The notes beneath the pieces were generated by a model. That model saw nothing but the letters and a program-made list of their open reading frames with translations. It searched no databases and was not told the origin of the DNA. From assembly GCF_007747215.1 (NCBI RefSeq), contig NZ_CP036273.1:1720322-1784321 (forward strand): a DNA stretch of 64,000 bases, in the 5' to 3' direction. Position 1 is the first letter of the stretch, and each line of letters starts with the position of its first letter. This stretch comes from Urbifossiella limnaea. GTDB lineage: Bacteria; Planctomycetota; Planctomycetia; Gemmatales; Gemmataceae. The position numbers were made by a program, and so were the translations under genes. Below, one piece after another: positions 41,601 through 51,500 of this stretch.

Positions 41601-41964
41601 TGAACACGGCGGCGGTGAAGACGAGCCACAGGACGGTGTTCTGCTGCTTCTTCCCGGCCGCGATCTCGCCGGCGAAATTCCCCGCGGCCGGGAACGAGTC
41701 GTTGACGAAGAACACGCCGAGCAGCACGAGCCCGAACGCGACCCAACTGAGGACACAGGCCGTCCACAGCGGGCCGGGCCGGCTGGGGCCGCGCACGATC
41801 CGGCGGCCGACCCACACCACGAGCGCGACGAGCGCGGCGGCGGCGAGCGGGTAGAACAGGATCGCCTGCATCGCCGACTGCGGCAGCAGCGACGACAGGA
41901 ACTCGCCGAACGGCTGGTCGAGCCGCAGGAGAACGAGTTCGCGGGTGCTTTCGGTCGGCGTCAT
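38659..41964 (-). CDS. Membrane vWA domain protein
   Basis: An 1101-residue protein. Membrane helices lie at about residues 33-52, 66-86, 112-132 and 142-166, then a von Willebrand factor A domain begins with the metal-ion-dependent adhesion site VVIDVSGSM (DxSxS at 184-188) and includes VVVFTDGRSN. After about residue 430 follow beta-rich and glutamine-amidotransferase-like parts (LRILLWASGPTREYL, YDLVVAFDPDWSEVSAEQ), and a final transmembrane helix near 1078-1096 (YTVSYVLLLVVLLLCVEW). Such proteins work with MoxR ATPases and DUF58/BatA partners in assembling or activating envelope complexes. The ATG at 41964 is chosen by the membrane start; the frame is open far upstream but that is a shadow. 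Confidence 0.85.
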   Translation of the reverse strand: MTPTESTRELVLLRLDQPFGEFLSSLLPQSAMQAILFYPLAAAALVALVVWVGRRIVRGPSRPGPLWTACVLSWVAFGLVLLGVFFVNDSFPAAGNFAGEIAAGKKQQNTVLWLVFTAAVFTVGTGYALAMYNKDRAGTRWYFAAALAAVRVSVYAVLCLVFLLPAFQTYERTEKRSRVLVVIDVSGSMHKDEDASGAPGAKPKSRVGQVIEFLTDSQADFLGKLLDKNPVFVYRFGTRADEDPQEFQKGNPAWAAADWDAFAKYDFKPVLLKGLSPEGTEAVKTSAPWNGAAPGTPEWAAGWLARAEDEAIPKNMPEPDREALKQSRGRLERRLDVARTIAAGTNVPASLLTLVNREAANMVQGVVVFTDGRSNLASDSAYAELRARASREKVPVFTVAVGEDRVAASIAVSDVQAPGNTPPDEPFKVVVEADGQNLANTETDVFLDLFLPNRNPETDPADHTLQGKLTFLPGDPPHGQAEFVIDPAKLPDNLTTEPKEGTSATKRQLREGAWSMRGRIPKHKLESAAATEHVRVRPNVQVARKPLRILLWASGPTREYLQLKTVLIREAQESRAELSVCLQNEAGEKGTAVQDVPPERLLARFPTKLDLATKGGADPKERFNNLNEYDLVVAFDPDWSEVSAEQADILRRWVQEQGGGFVYVAGPLHTFQLARVEPNSRLSPVLEVLPVVPEDIIVIRARGTPRTPRRLDLKPPEESDVLKLLDTPGDPKAGWEKFFTDREKYVASPDLKVELYPRRGFFSAYPVKDIQETRRSSKVLAELIDEDDKGDRMPQPWLVSSNPSAAWRSLFVGSGELYRLNAFDPPEGKEMYKRAWVQLMRYAAAKRDTKAARGRLLLGEVYTAGNPIRVQARVLDPTAKPYPVGGIDPRFKVIRLSAENQPEKEFGPFPLAARQGATGFDGYYQGQLTPDPREMPPGEKRYRVVIDVPDSAGETIEGEFQLRASNPELDNIRPDPAALMGVATEFDGDNGVAARVTNPDAKARLIRELPRDGGVSKLAFKLTDRELLGLIPECMGNREVTAENRGKADDLWDRGFEVPLPPSDRIASWFGRPPYTVSYVLLLVVLLLCVEWTGRKLLRLA

Positions 41965-42002
41965 CGTGGGCTCGGTCGGGTCTCGAATGTCTGTCGGCTT
42001 CG

Positions 42003-42028
42003 GGGTTTGGCCGCAAGCGGCCAAACCC
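42003..42028. repeat. 11-bp perfect hairpin between vWA and BatA genes
   Basis: GGGTTTGGCCG (42003-42013) pairs with CGGCCAAACCC (42018-42028) around CAAG. It ends 5 bases from the stop region of the BatA-type gene (42033) and 39 bases from the vWA start. Confidence 0.75.
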
Positions 42029-42032
42029 GGGC

Positions 42033-44855
42033 CTACACCGCCGCCGGCTCTTCGGGCGGCGGCGCCGCCGCCGCCGCGGGCGTGCCGCGCGCGAACGCCG
42101 CGGCGGCGCTCGGGGCTAGCAGCTCCGTGTCCTCCGGCCGCGTGTGCCGGCTCAGCCGCACCGCCATCGCCTGCTCCGCGACCAGCGCCAGCAGGATGAA
42201 CAGGTACAGCCACCGCCGCGTGCTGAAGTCGTCGCGCTTCTGCTTCAAGTTCGTGATCCACGCCGTGTCGTCGGGCGATCGCACCGGCACGCCCGGCGCC
42301 TGCTGGGCCAGGTCGTCGCGGGCCGCGCGGCGCAGGTCGCCCTCGCGGGTCGCGTCCACGTTGAACGGCAGCGCCCGCACCTCCGGCCGCTCCAAGTCGT
42401 TGTTCGCGCCGCTCAGCGCCGTCAGCGTGAACAGGTACACGCCCGGCTCCGTCGCCTTCCCGAACCGGAACGCCAGCGCGTCCTTGTTCTGCGTCATGGT
42501 CTCGACTTCGGCCTTCCCCACCTGCACCTCCGCGTCGCGGCCGGCCAGCGCCGTGGCGAGGTCGATCGACAGCACCGACCGCGACAGGGCCGGCCGGTAG
42601 CGCGTGGCGTCGAGCGACTCGTCGAGGACGGAGCCGACCGAGCGGTTCTCGTCGGCCGGGCCGCCGGACAGGTACTTGTGCAACTCGGCCATCACGGCCA
42701 GCCACGCCGGCGCCCCGGTACCGGCCGGCCAGTCGGTCCACGACCCGCTGGCGTGCGCCCCACCCGCGTCCGTGGTGAACACCGCCACGCGGCCGCGGCC
42801 GAAGTCCTTCACGAGGTACAGCGGGTCGCCGTACTTCACCGCGTCCCGCAGCCGCTGCACCTCGCCCTTGATGTCCGTCATCTCGGGCTGGCCCCAGAAC
42901 TCGCGCAGCACCGGCTCGCTCGGGTCGCCGTCGTTGATCTGGTCGCACAGCAGGCGGTCGAGGTACGTCGCCAGCGACGCCAGCGGGGCGGTGCCGGCGG
43001 CCGTCTCGCGGACGCGGCGGTCGAGCGGGTCGAGGTACTGGCGGTACTTCTCGAACTTCGGCTCGTTCGCCTTCGCCTTCATCTTGTCGAGGGCGTCGCG
43101 GACCGGCCCCTCGAACTCGGCCACGCTGGCGTCGTTCGGCAGGCAGTACAGCTCGCGGACGCTCTGATCCTCGCGCCACTTGCCGAACCGCTTCACCGGC
43201 CAGTACCGGTCGATGTTGGCGAACAGGAAGTAGCGCTCGATCTCGGCGTCCTTCCCGCCGCCGCGCTCTCCCTGGTACATGCCACTGACGGCCGGGTGCT
43301 GCTTCACGCCGCCGTCGCGGGTCAGCACGCGCTTCGACAGCACCAGCTGCCGGCCGAGCTTCTGCTCCGGCGTGAGCGCTTTGCTCGGCTCGTCGGGCAG
43401 CGGCATGGGGAACACGCCGGCGCCGCCGCGGTACAGCTGGTCGCGGTATGCCGCCGGCCGCACGTCGGGGCCGAGGAAGAACGCCAGCCCGCCGCCGCCC
43501 TTCACGTAGGCCTCGAGCTTTTCGCGCTGAGACTCGGTGACCGCTGGCACGTTGATGAGGTACACCGCAGAGAACGGCCGCAGGTCGCGGCGGTCCAGGT
43601 CGGCGGGTGAGCCGTCCACCCACTCGATGCCGCCGAACGCATCTTGGAACAGCCGCCGCAGGTAGAAGCCGTCGCCCTTCGGGCTGTCGCGCAGCTGGTC
43701 GCGGCCTTCCAGCACCAGCACGGAGAGGCGCGGGCGAACCTCGACCACGGCGTGCCGCACGTTGTCGGCGGCGATGCCGCCGGGCTCCTGGTTGGCGAGT
43801 ACCGCGGTAATCACCTTGAAGCGCTTGGCCGCGTCCTTCGCCTCCTCCTCGCCGATCTCGATGCCCGGGACGGTGACGACCGTGGTCCGTTCCTGGTACG
43901 GCGGGATGCTCGGAATCTGCGTCGTGGGGATTAGGTTCTGCTTGCCGTGCAGCAGGAACCGCACCTGCACGTCGCGCGCCTCCGTGGCCCCGCTGTTCTT
44001 CAGGCGGAGTTCCAGGTCGATCGGCTGGCCGCGCGCCGCGACGCGGGAGCGCGGCCGCAACTCGACGATGCCGACGTTGTCGCCGGAGCGCGGCTGGCGG
44101 TCCTGGTCGCGGCGCGCGGGGTAGGCCACGTCGATGAGGTTCACGCGGACGCCGGCCGCGGTGTACTCGGTGAGCAGTTGCTTGACGGCGTCGCCGTCCT
44201 CGGCCCAGTCGAGCGCGCGGAGGTCGGACACGACGTGGATCACCTTCGCCACCTCGTCGCCCTTCGCGTCCAGCCGCTCCTTCGCCTTGCGGAGCCCGTC
44301 GGCGAGGCCGACGCGCACCGGCGACGGGTTCAGCGGCCGGAGGTAGTCCTTCAGGTCGCCGATGGTGGCGTCGTTGAGGCGGTCCACGCCGCGCGGCGTG
44401 TCGAGCGCCGACAGCACCAGCACGTCCATCGACTGCGGCGTGTTCGCCTGCGCCGCGGCGGGGGCGATCTTGTCGGTGATCTGGGTCTTGGCTTCCGCGA
44501 ACGGCGTGGTCTGCCGGCCTTCCGCGAGAATTGCTTCGCCCATGCTCGGCGAGTCGTCCAGCACGACGGCGTGGGCCGTGGCGCGGGCGTCCTCGCGCTC
44601 GTCGGTGCCGAAGCCGAGGAAGCGGGCGAACAGCACGCCGGCCAGGAACACCAGCAGGCAGCGGAGGAACAGCAGCAGCAGTTGCTCGATGATGAGCTTC
44701 CGCCGCATCCGCTTCTGGGCCTTGAGGAGGAACTCCATCGCGGCCCACCGCACCCGCCGGAACCGCATCCGGTTGATGAGGTGGATGATGACCGGCGCGC
44801 TCACGAGCGCGGCCCCGGCGGCCATCGTCAGCGGGTGGGTGAACAGCGCTTCCAT
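42033..44855 (-). CDS. BatA-type vWA-like membrane protein
   Basis: A 940-residue protein with an N-terminal BatA domain: helix 1 (MAAGAALVSAPVIIHLI, about 11-27), the basic RMRFRRVRWAAMEFLLKAQK loop and helix 2 (EQLLLLFLRCLLVFLAGVLF, 57-76). A vWA-like domain follows with DDSPSMGEA (about 100-108, DxSxS partly conserved). A beta domain (about 285-330) and a GATase-like domain (about 385-520, LSVLVLEGRDQLRDSP and YVKGGGGLAFFLGPDVRP) come next, and a last transmembrane helix at about 888-906. In aerotolerance-type operons BatA acts with MoxR and DUF58. The ATG at 44855 is fixed by the BatA N-terminus. Confidence 0.87.
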   Translation of the reverse strand: MEALFTHPLTMAAGAALVSAPVIIHLINRMRFRRVRWAAMEFLLKAQKRMRRKLIIEQLLLLFLRCLLVFLAGVLFARFLGFGTDEREDARATAHAVVLDDSPSMGEAILAEGRQTTPFAEAKTQITDKIAPAAAQANTPQSMDVLVLSALDTPRGVDRLNDATIGDLKDYLRPLNPSPVRVGLADGLRKAKERLDAKGDEVAKVIHVVSDLRALDWAEDGDAVKQLLTEYTAAGVRVNLIDVAYPARRDQDRQPRSGDNVGIVELRPRSRVAARGQPIDLELRLKNSGATEARDVQVRFLLHGKQNLIPTTQIPSIPPYQERTTVVTVPGIEIGEEEAKDAAKRFKVITAVLANQEPGGIAADNVRHAVVEVRPRLSVLVLEGRDQLRDSPKGDGFYLRRLFQDAFGGIEWVDGSPADLDRRDLRPFSAVYLINVPAVTESQREKLEAYVKGGGGLAFFLGPDVRPAAYRDQLYRGGAGVFPMPLPDEPSKALTPEQKLGRQLVLSKRVLTRDGGVKQHPAVSGMYQGERGGGKDAEIERYFLFANIDRYWPVKRFGKWREDQSVRELYCLPNDASVAEFEGPVRDALDKMKAKANEPKFEKYRQYLDPLDRRVRETAAGTAPLASLATYLDRLLCDQINDGDPSEPVLREFWGQPEMTDIKGEVQRLRDAVKYGDPLYLVKDFGRGRVAVFTTDAGGAHASGSWTDWPAGTGAPAWLAVMAELHKYLSGGPADENRSVGSVLDESLDATRYRPALSRSVLSIDLATALAGRDAEVQVGKAEVETMTQNKDALAFRFGKATEPGVYLFTLTALSGANNDLERPEVRALPFNVDATREGDLRRAARDDLAQQAPGVPVRSPDDTAWITNLKQKRDDFSTRRWLYLFILLALVAEQAMAVRLSRHTRPEDTELLAPSAAAAFARGTPAAAAAPPPEEPAAV

Positions 44856-44879
44856 CGGCGAATAATCTCGAAAGCCGGG

Positions 44880-45006
44880 TTAACCACAGAGTCACAGAGG
44901 ACACAGAGAGAAGACACAAGGCAGAGTCGAAGCAAGTTGTCTTTCAAGCCGAGTATCCCCTCGGCTTTCGGTCTTCTCTCTGTGCCCTCTGTGACTCTGT
45001 GGTTAA
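44880..45006. repeat. Inverted repeat, 36-bp arms
   Basis: Arms 44880-44915 and 44971-45006 match over 36 bases with one mismatch; each arm is built from ACAGAG words. The centre has a smaller hairpin, AAGCCGAG (44946-44953) and CTCGGCTT (44960-44967). It separates the DUF58 gene from the BatA gene. Dispersed palindromes of this ACAGAG type are seen in various environmental genomes. Confidence 0.85.
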
Positions 45007-45020
45007 GCCTCCGTTTTGTT

Positions 45021-45959
45021 CTACCGTCGCACCGGGCTGGCGCGCGACGACATCCGCTGGTACAGGAACCGGCTCAGAACCGCGTCCAGGTAGTCGCTGG
45101 TCCGCACCAACTGGTACTCGACGCCGATCCGGGTGCAGCCGCGGCGCACTTCCGTCAGGTACTCTTCGAGCGCCTCCAGGTAGCCGTCGCGGAGCGCCTT
45201 CGGGTCGCACAGCAGGTCCGGCTGCGCCTCCAGCCCCTCGAACTTCGTCATCCCGCCGAACGGGAACGTCAGCTCGTCGTCGTCCAGCACGTGGAACACG
45301 ATCACGTCGTGCCGCCGGTGCCGGAGCATTTCGAGCCCCTTGAACAGCGCCTCCCGGTCGCACAGCAGGTCGGAGAAGATCGTCACCATGCCGCGGCTCG
45401 GCATCGACTCGGCGACGCGCTGCATGATCTTCAGCGGGTTCGTCTTCTCGCGCGGCTTGCTCACCTGCAGCGCCTTCGCCACCGCGTCGAGGTGGTTCTG
45501 GCTGCTCCGCGGCGGCAGCACCTGGCGCACGTCCGAGTCGAACGTGATGAGCCCGACCGAGTCCTGCTGCTTCACCGTGAGGAAGGTGAGGCACGCCGCG
45601 GCCGTGGCGGCGTAGTCGTACTTGTACAGGGTGCCGGCCTTCTTCGCCTTGTCGGCCCCGTACAGCATCGACTCGCTGGCGTCCACCACGAGGTACGACC
45701 GCAGGTTGGTCTCGGCCTCGTACTGCTTGATGTAGTAGCGGTCGGTCTTGGACCACACCGTCCAGTCGACGTGCCGCAGGTCGTCGCCGGGGACGTACTC
45801 GCGGTGCTGGACGAACTCGACCGACTGGCCGAAGATCGGGCTCTTGTGCATGCCGGCGAGGAACCCCTCGACCACGAACCGCGCCCGCAGGTCGAGCTGG
45901 CCGATGGTGGCGATGGTCTTGGGGTCGAAGAACCTTCTCGGGTCTTGTTCTCGTGCCAT
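45021..45959 (-). CDS. DUF58 domain protein
   Basis: A 312-residue soluble protein of the DUF58 family, partner of MoxR ATPases. Key blocks are GMHKSPIFGQSVEF (36-49), the family hallmark YVPGDDLRHVDWTVWSKTDR (55-74), and a vWA-like site VVDASESM (91-98) with DxSxS, followed by VGLITFDSDVRQVLPP and VTIFSDLLCD. The first forty residues of the open frame are a shadow; I use the ATG at 45959. Length is normal. It sits between the MoxR gene (120 bases upstream) and the BatA-type gene, the classic order MoxR-DUF58-BatA. Role: adaptor between the ATPase and membrane vWA proteins (inference from the family). Confidence 0.93.
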   Translation of the reverse strand: MAREQDPRRFFDPKTIATIGQLDLRARFVVEGFLAGMHKSPIFGQSVEFVQHREYVPGDDLRHVDWTVWSKTDRYYIKQYEAETNLRSYLVVDASESMLYGADKAKKAGTLYKYDYAATAAACLTFLTVKQQDSVGLITFDSDVRQVLPPRSSQNHLDAVAKALQVSKPREKTNPLKIMQRVAESMPSRGMVTIFSDLLCDREALFKGLEMLRHRRHDVIVFHVLDDDELTFPFGGMTKFEGLEAQPDLLCDPKALRDGYLEALEEYLTEVRRGCTRIGVEYQLVRTSDYLDAVLSRFLYQRMSSRASPVRR

Positions 45960-46079
45960 TTCGCGCTTCGTCGTTGGTGTTCGGCGGGTCGCAATTTGCA
46001 ACTGGTGAGTGGGAATTTGGCAGGTGACCGGGAGCGCGTGACATCCCGGCCCAAATCCCGACTGACAAATTACAACCAA

Positions 46080-47135
46080 CTACGAGGCGAAAATCTTCTT
46101 GAACCGCTCGTCCTTCAGCAGTTCGCCGTCCTTCTCCGGCGTCTCCTCCAGCAGCCTCTTGATGACCGTGTCCGTCGTCACGCCCTCGGACGCGGCCGTG
46201 AAGTTCGTCAGGATGCGGTGCCGCAGCACGGGGTACGCCAGCGCCTTCACGTCCTCGGTCGTCACGTGCGGCCGGCCGTACAAGAGCGCCCGCGCCTTCG
46301 CCCCCAGGATGAGGTTCTGCACCGCCCGCGGGCCGGCGCCCCAGCTCAGCCACTCCTTCACGAACTTCGGCACCCCCGGCTCGCCGATGCGCGTCTGCCG
46401 CACCAGCGCCAGGCAGTAGTGGATGACGTGGTCGCCGACCGGCACCTTGCGCACGAGGTGCTGGATGTCCATGATCTGCTGGCCGTCCAGCACCGGCGTG
46501 ATCTCCTCGACGGCCACGCCCGTGGTGCGGCGGGCGATCTCGAACTCGTCCTTGAAGTTCGGGTACTTGACGAACACCTTGAACATGAACCGGTCCTGCT
46601 GCGCCTCGGGCAGCGGGTACGTCCCTTCCTGCTCGATCGGGTTCTGCGTCGCCAGCACGAAGAACGGGTTCGTCAGCTTGTGCCGCTGCCCGCCGACGGT
46701 CACCTGCTTCTCCTGCATGGCCTCCAGCAGCGCGGCCTGCGTCTTCGGCGGGGTGCGGTTGATCTCGTCGGCCAGCACGATGTTGGCGAACAGCGGCCCT
46801 GGGAGGAACTTGAACTCGCGGCGGCGCGTCTCCGAGTCCTCCTCGATGATGCGAGTGCCGGTGATGTCCGACGGCATCAGGTCGGGGGTGAACTGGATGC
46901 GGCTGAAGTCCAGCGACAGGCACCGGGCCAGCGTGGCGATCATGAGCGTCTTGGCGAGGCCGGGCACCCCTTCGAGGATGCAGTGCCCCTTGCTGAACAT
47001 GGCGATCAGCAGTTCCTCGATCACCTCGTCCTGGCCGACGATGACGCGGCTGAGCTGCCGCTTGATGTCGTCGAAGGCCGTCTTCAGCTTGCGGACGGCG
47101 TCCAGGTCGGTCTGGGCCAGCTCGGCTTGGCTCAT
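46080..47135 (-). CDS. MoxR-family AAA+ ATPase
   Basis: A 351-residue AAA+ ATPase of the MoxR family (AAA_3 with AAA_lid_2). Walker A is EGVPGLAKT (55-63), Walker [11 protein letters not shown] with Asp123-Glu124, sensor 1 [20 protein letters not shown], and the arginine-finger region EAQQDRFMF. The C-terminal lid contains [20 protein letters not shown]. MoxR proteins act as chaperones that help assemble or metallate complexes with vWA-domain partners, which are encoded next in this cluster. The ATG at 47135 opens [10 protein letters not shown] and is preferred over an in-frame ATG 26 codons upstream that lies in the inverted repeat at 47165-47239. Cytoplasmic. Confidence 0.95.
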   Translation of the reverse strand: MSQAELAQTDLDAVRKLKTAFDDIKRQLSRVIVGQDEVIEELLIAMFSKGHCILEGVPGLAKTLMIATLARCLSLDFSRIQFTPDLMPSDITGTRIIEEDSETRRREFKFLPGPLFANIVLADEINRTPPKTQAALLEAMQEKQVTVGGQRHKLTNPFFVLATQNPIEQEGTYPLPEAQQDRFMFKVFVKYPNFKDEFEIARRTTGVAVEEITPVLDGQQIMDIQHLVRKVPVGDHVIHYCLALVRQTRIGEPGVPKFVKEWLSWGAGPRAVQNLILGAKARALLYGRPHVTTEDVKALAYPVLRHRILTNFTAASEGVTTDTVIKRLLEETPEKDGELLKDERFKKIFAS

Positions 47136-47164
47136 CGGTGGCGGTGCCTTCGGGGTGAGTGCTT

Positions 47165-47239
47165 GGCGAACCGGCGGCGTCGGCCGCCGGGTGTGGGGTT
47201 TGAGTAGCGACACCCGGCGGCTGACGCCGCCGGTTCGCC
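47165..47239. repeat. Inverted repeat, 30-bp arms
   Basis: Arms 47165-47194 and 47210-47239 match over 30 bases with one mismatch and are built on CCGGCGGC words. It lies between the MoxR gene and the squalene-oxidase-repeat gene, the last base touching that gene's stop codon, and may attenuate read-through. Confidence 0.85.
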
Positions 47240-48384
47240 TACCGTTGGTAGATCGGCAGGATGCCCTTCTCCAGCTGGAGCACGGTCAGGTTCACGGCCG
47301 TCGAGAACACGTTGCCGACGAACCCGCTCTGCCAGCTGCCGTCCGTGCGGTTCTGGGCCTCCATCAGGTACGGGTACATGGCCTCCTTGTACTTCGACCA
47401 CGTCAGCCGCGTCTCGGCCGGCTCGTCGGGGAACAGCTCGGCCCACCGGTTGTCGCCGAGGGCGTACATGGCCTGGGCGAAGTAGTACGTCTGGTACTCG
47501 TCGTGGGCCACCCGGCCGCGGGCGACCGTCGGCCAGATGTGCCGCTGGCAGTTCTTCAGCCACTTCTTCGGCAACTCGCCGCGGTACTGGCCGCCGCTGA
47601 ACCCGCAGCAGATGGCCGCGGCCGTCAGCGGCGGGCGGCCCTGCCCGTTGGCCGAGTTCCCGGTGTAGTTGTACACGATGCCGCCGTCGTTGGTCGTACA
47701 CGCCTCCAGGTACGCCAGCGCCTTGTCGATCGTCTCCTTCGGCACCTTGATGCCGGCGTTCCGCGCCGCCCGCAGCGCCTGGAGCTGCGTGATCGTCACC
47801 GAGCCCTCGTCGAAGCTGTTGTTGTCGGTGGCGGACACGTAGCCCCAGCCGCCGATCTCGACCTCGCGGCCCTCGGCCTTGCGGTGCGTCTTGCGGGTCT
47901 GGGCGCGGGCGATGAAGTCGATGGCCTTGGTGACGACCGCCTCCAGCCGCTTCCGCTGGGCCACGTCCTCCTCCTCGCCGTAGCAGCAGGCGAGGAACAG
48001 CGTGCCGAAGCCCTGCCCGTACATGTACCGCTGCGTCTCGGTGGGGTTGTTCGGGTCGCCGATGAGGCCGTTCTCGCGGACCCGCTGCGGGGCCAGGAAC
48101 CAGTTCACGGCCTTGCGGATCTGGTCGCTGTACCGCCCCTCGCGGACGGTGCTCCCTTCCATGAGCATGGCCATGCCGGCGAGGCCGGTCATGCTGGTGG
48201 GGTACTGGCCGCCCTGGGCCTCCCAGTGCCCGTCGCCGTTCTGGATGCGCTTGAGGTAGTCCAGCCCGCGGTCGACGCAGGCTTCCACGTCGGACGGCTT
48301 CCGCCCCTGTGCGGCGGCTGGGGCGGGGAGGGCGAGACCGCCGGCACTGCCGGCGAGCGAAGCGAGGAACAGTCGGCGGTCCAT
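47239..48384 (-). CDS. Exported squalene-oxidase-repeat protein
   Basis: A 381-residue protein with a twin-arginine-like leader ([20 protein letters not shown]). The rest is an alpha/alpha toroid of prenyltransferase/squalene-oxidase repeats: [40 protein letters not shown] before [22 protein letters not shown] and [15 protein letters not shown]. As in the gene at 4798, no DxDD-type catalytic motif is seen, so a protein- or glycan-binding role is as likely as an enzyme. It lies just upstream of moxR-like in the same direction and may be a client or partner of the MoxR/vWA system. Start ATG at 48384, fixed by the leader. Confidence 0.87.
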   Translation of the reverse strand: MDRRLFLASLAGSAGGLALPAPAAAQGRKPSDVEACVDRGLDYLKRIQNGDGHWEAQGGQYPTSMTGLAGMAMLMEGSTVREGRYSDQIRKAVNWFLAPQRVRENGLIGDPNNPTETQRYMYGQGFGTLFLACCYGEEEDVAQRKRLEAVVTKAIDFIARAQTRKTHRKAEGREVEIGGWGYVSATDNNSFDEGSVTITQLQALRAARNAGIKVPKETIDKALAYLEACTTNDGGIVYNYTGNSANGQGRPPLTAAAICCGFSGGQYRGELPKKWLKNCQRHIWPTVARGRVAHDEYQTYYFAQAMYALGDNRWAELFPDEPAETRLTWSKYKEAMYPYLMEAQNRTDGSWQSGFVGNVFSTAVNLTVLQLEKGILPIYQR

Positions 48385-48488
48385 GAGCGGGCCTCCGCGG
48401 GGGTTCGCGCGACGGAGAGGCGGTTGGAAGGAGGACGACCGGCGAGTCTTTTTGTAACAGCGCAGGTGGTCACAGGTTAGCCGCGGGC

Positions 48489-48514
48489 GGCTTCGCGGTG
48501 TCCGGCGCGAAGCC
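48489..48514. terminator. Hairpin after the PQQ-propeller gene
   Basis: GGCTTCGCG (48489-48497) pairs perfectly with CGCGAAGCC (48506-48514). It lies seven bases after the stop codon of the long gene ending at 48521 (minus strand), in the gap before the next gene, so a terminator or attenuator is likely. No T run is seen. Confidence 0.5.
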
Positions 48515-48520
48515 GCGAGC

Positions 48521-51500
48521 CTATTTCCCCACGTCCGGCAGCACCACCACCCGCATGGCCTGGCCGTTCCGCGGGCGGAAGAACTCGACCGACCGGTTCC
48601 GCTGGTCCACGGTCAGTGTCGTGAACGTCATTTGCATCTGGTCCGGCTGCGTCGAGGCGTAGCGGAGCAGGCCGCGCTCCTTCTCCACCACCACCGCCCG
48701 GAACTCGTACGGGCCGCCGCCCGGCCGCAGCGCCCACTGCCCGGCCACCAGCACCGGCAGGTCGGCGAACCGGTCCACGATCAGCACCTGGTTCTCGAAG
48801 TGCCCGTCGGCGTACCACGCCCGCTCGCCGGTGGCTCGCACGAAGCAGTACATCGGGCCGTCCACCGCCGCCGTCCGCAGGGTCAGGCCGTTGTTGTAGT
48901 TCACGAACCGCCCGGCCAGCCCGCCGGCGTTCCGGTCGCGGTCCAGCACCAGGTAGAACCGCGTTGCGTCGGCGAACAGCTGCGCCCCGCGGCACTTGCC
49001 CAGGTGGTCGGCGACGCGGTCGGCGTCGATCTTGAAGGTGCCGACGGGCCGGCCGGTGTGCGGGTCGAGAAGGTCCACCTCGCCGGTGCCGCGGACCATG
49101 CCGCAGAACGCCGGGTCGTGCGACTTCACCGCGACGGCCTTGTCGTCGTACTCGCGCTTCCACACGTCCTTGCCGGTGGACAGGTCGAGGAGGCGGAGCA
49201 CCTGCTTGCCGTCGTCGTCGGCCTCGTGGACGAGTGCCGTGCGGCCGAACACCTTGTACGACCGGGCCGCGGCCAGCGCCTCGGCGGTGTCCGGGGCGCC
49301 GGGCACCGTGGCCCCGTCGCCGGCCCGCAGCACCCGCACGCCCGTCGGCCGGCGGTCGGCCCCGACCTCGACGAGAACGACGTACTGGTCGTCGCCGAAC
49401 ACGTGCGTCCGCTCGGGGACGTAGCGGCGGGTCCAGAACTTGCGGTTGCGGTCGGCCGGGTCGAAGCACTCGAGCCCGTCGCGGGTCAGCACGCAGGCGT
49501 ACTCGGGCCGGACGGCCACGCCGGTGGTGCGGATCGTCAACTTCGTGCCGTCCTGGTGGAAGATCATCTCGATCTCGTCGGCGTTCCGGGCGATCGCCTG
49601 GTAGCCGTTGTTCTGGGGCAGGTCGCCGGTCAGCGACACCTTCCACGCGGCCGTGTTCCCCTTCTTCGACAGGTCGTAGCCGTACACGGTGGGGCCGACC
49701 TGCGCCACCAGCACGCGGCCGCCGGCGTGGAACACCCGGCCGGTGTTCTGCTGCGTCCCGCTCTGGCTGACGTTGAACTGGGCGATGTCACCGAACTTGT
49801 ACCGGGCCGCGTCCGAGGTGCGGTCGTAGCCGGTGAGCTGCCACGCGCCGGTCTGCGGGTTCATCTCCAGGGCGAACCGCACCTTCTGGAATTCGGGCAG
49901 GAACTCGCCCGCCGGCACGACTTCGCTCGACGGCAGGTTCTGCCCCGCCCCGCCGCCGCCGCCCGACTTGTCCTCGACGCGCACCCGCGTCGGCAGTGGG
50001 TAGCGAGCCGGCTCCAGGTAGGGCAGCAGGCGGCGGTCGGTCAGCAGGTCGGTGAGGTAGTCCGCGCCCGTCTTGCCGGTCACGACGGGCACGTCCTTGA
50101 ACTCGGTGCCGAGCTGGAGGTACAGCCGGACGGACTCGTCGAGGAGCCCGGCCTTGACCATCAGGCCGGCCAGCTCGGCGGTCGCCCGCGCCCGCAGTTT
50201 CGGGTCGGCGGACGTGGTGCGGACGCGGTGCAGGTGGAGCTGCGCCTCGCGGGCCGCGGTGTCGTCGTTCGTCGCCGTGAGGCGGTCGGCCAGGAGCAGC
50301 TCGGCCTCGGCGCCGGCGGGGAAGTACGGGCCGAACACGCCGACGAAGTCGCGGAGCCGGGCCAGGTCGGTGCCGCCCTTGACCGCGTCCCACTCGGCGG
50401 CCACGCGCCCCTCCAGCCCCTTGCGGGCGTCCGGGGCGGCGCGGGCGATCATCGCCTGGATGCGGCCGCGGGCGGCCACGTCCGCGCGGCGCAGCACCGA
50501 GGGCTCGTCCGGGTCCGGCTGGAGCAGGTCGGCCCCGAGCTTGGACAGCCGCATGTAGTTGTCGAACGCCTCGTCCAGCCGGCCCTGCCCCTCGCGGCCC
50601 TTCGCCAGCAGCGACAGGTACAGCCGGCGGCGCTCCAGCACCTTCGCGTCGTGCTCCTCGGCGTTCTCGGGCGTCTCGTTCGGTTCGAGGAAGCTCTCGC
50701 ACAGGGCGGCGTACTCGTCCAGGAAGCCCTCGGACGCCGCGAAGTTCTGCCGCAGCAGTTCGGTGTACGCCCGGTACAGCCGCTCGCGGATGCGGCGGCG
50801 GAGCGGCTCGGCGGCGGCCGGGTCGGCCGGGGCGTTCTTCTCCGCCGCCTTGTAGTCCGTCACCGCCTCGCGGAGTTTGCCGTCGTCCTGGAGCAGGTCG
50901 CCGCGGGCGAGCAGGCCTTCGGGGTCGTTCGGGTTGGCCTTCAGCTTCTGGTCCATCTCCGCGCGCTTCGTGTCGAGCTGCGGGTAGACCGACACCTCGG
51001 CCGCGGACTGGGCCACGACGAGCCCGTCCTGGAACACCAAGTTGCCGATGCCGAAGCGGACCGCCGTGTCGGACGGGGCGCGGGCCTGGGTCTTCGACGA
51101 CACCTTGCCGTCGGCGGTGACGGCCCAGATTTCGAGGACCGGGGCGGCCCTGCCGTCGGCCTTCGGCTTGGCGTCGCCGGAGTCGTGGCGGACGGGGATG
51201 AAGTAGGCGCTCTTCCCGGCGGCGCCGTGGCCGGTGGGCGAGGCGGTGCCCAGCGCCAGCGTCCAGTCGGCCTCGCGGGTGCCGGCACCGGCCAGCTTGT
51301 ACCCGCGGACCTCGTTCTTCCCCACGATCATCAGCGTGTCCTGGAGGACGCCGCCGACGTACAGGTCGCTGGACGCCCGCGCCGCCCGCCACTGCAGGGC
51401 CCCGGTCCGCAGGTCGAGGCAGTCCACGCCGTCGGAGTCGAACCCGCTCACGAGGACGCGGCCGCCGGCGATCACCGGGGCCGAGGCCCGCCAGCGCTCC

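Noticed and set aside
41965-44919. Upstream extension of the vWA gene to one 2086-codon frame
   Set aside because: The extension lies out of frame on the BatA-type gene and is Arg/Pro-rich; the membrane-helix start at 41964 is the real one.
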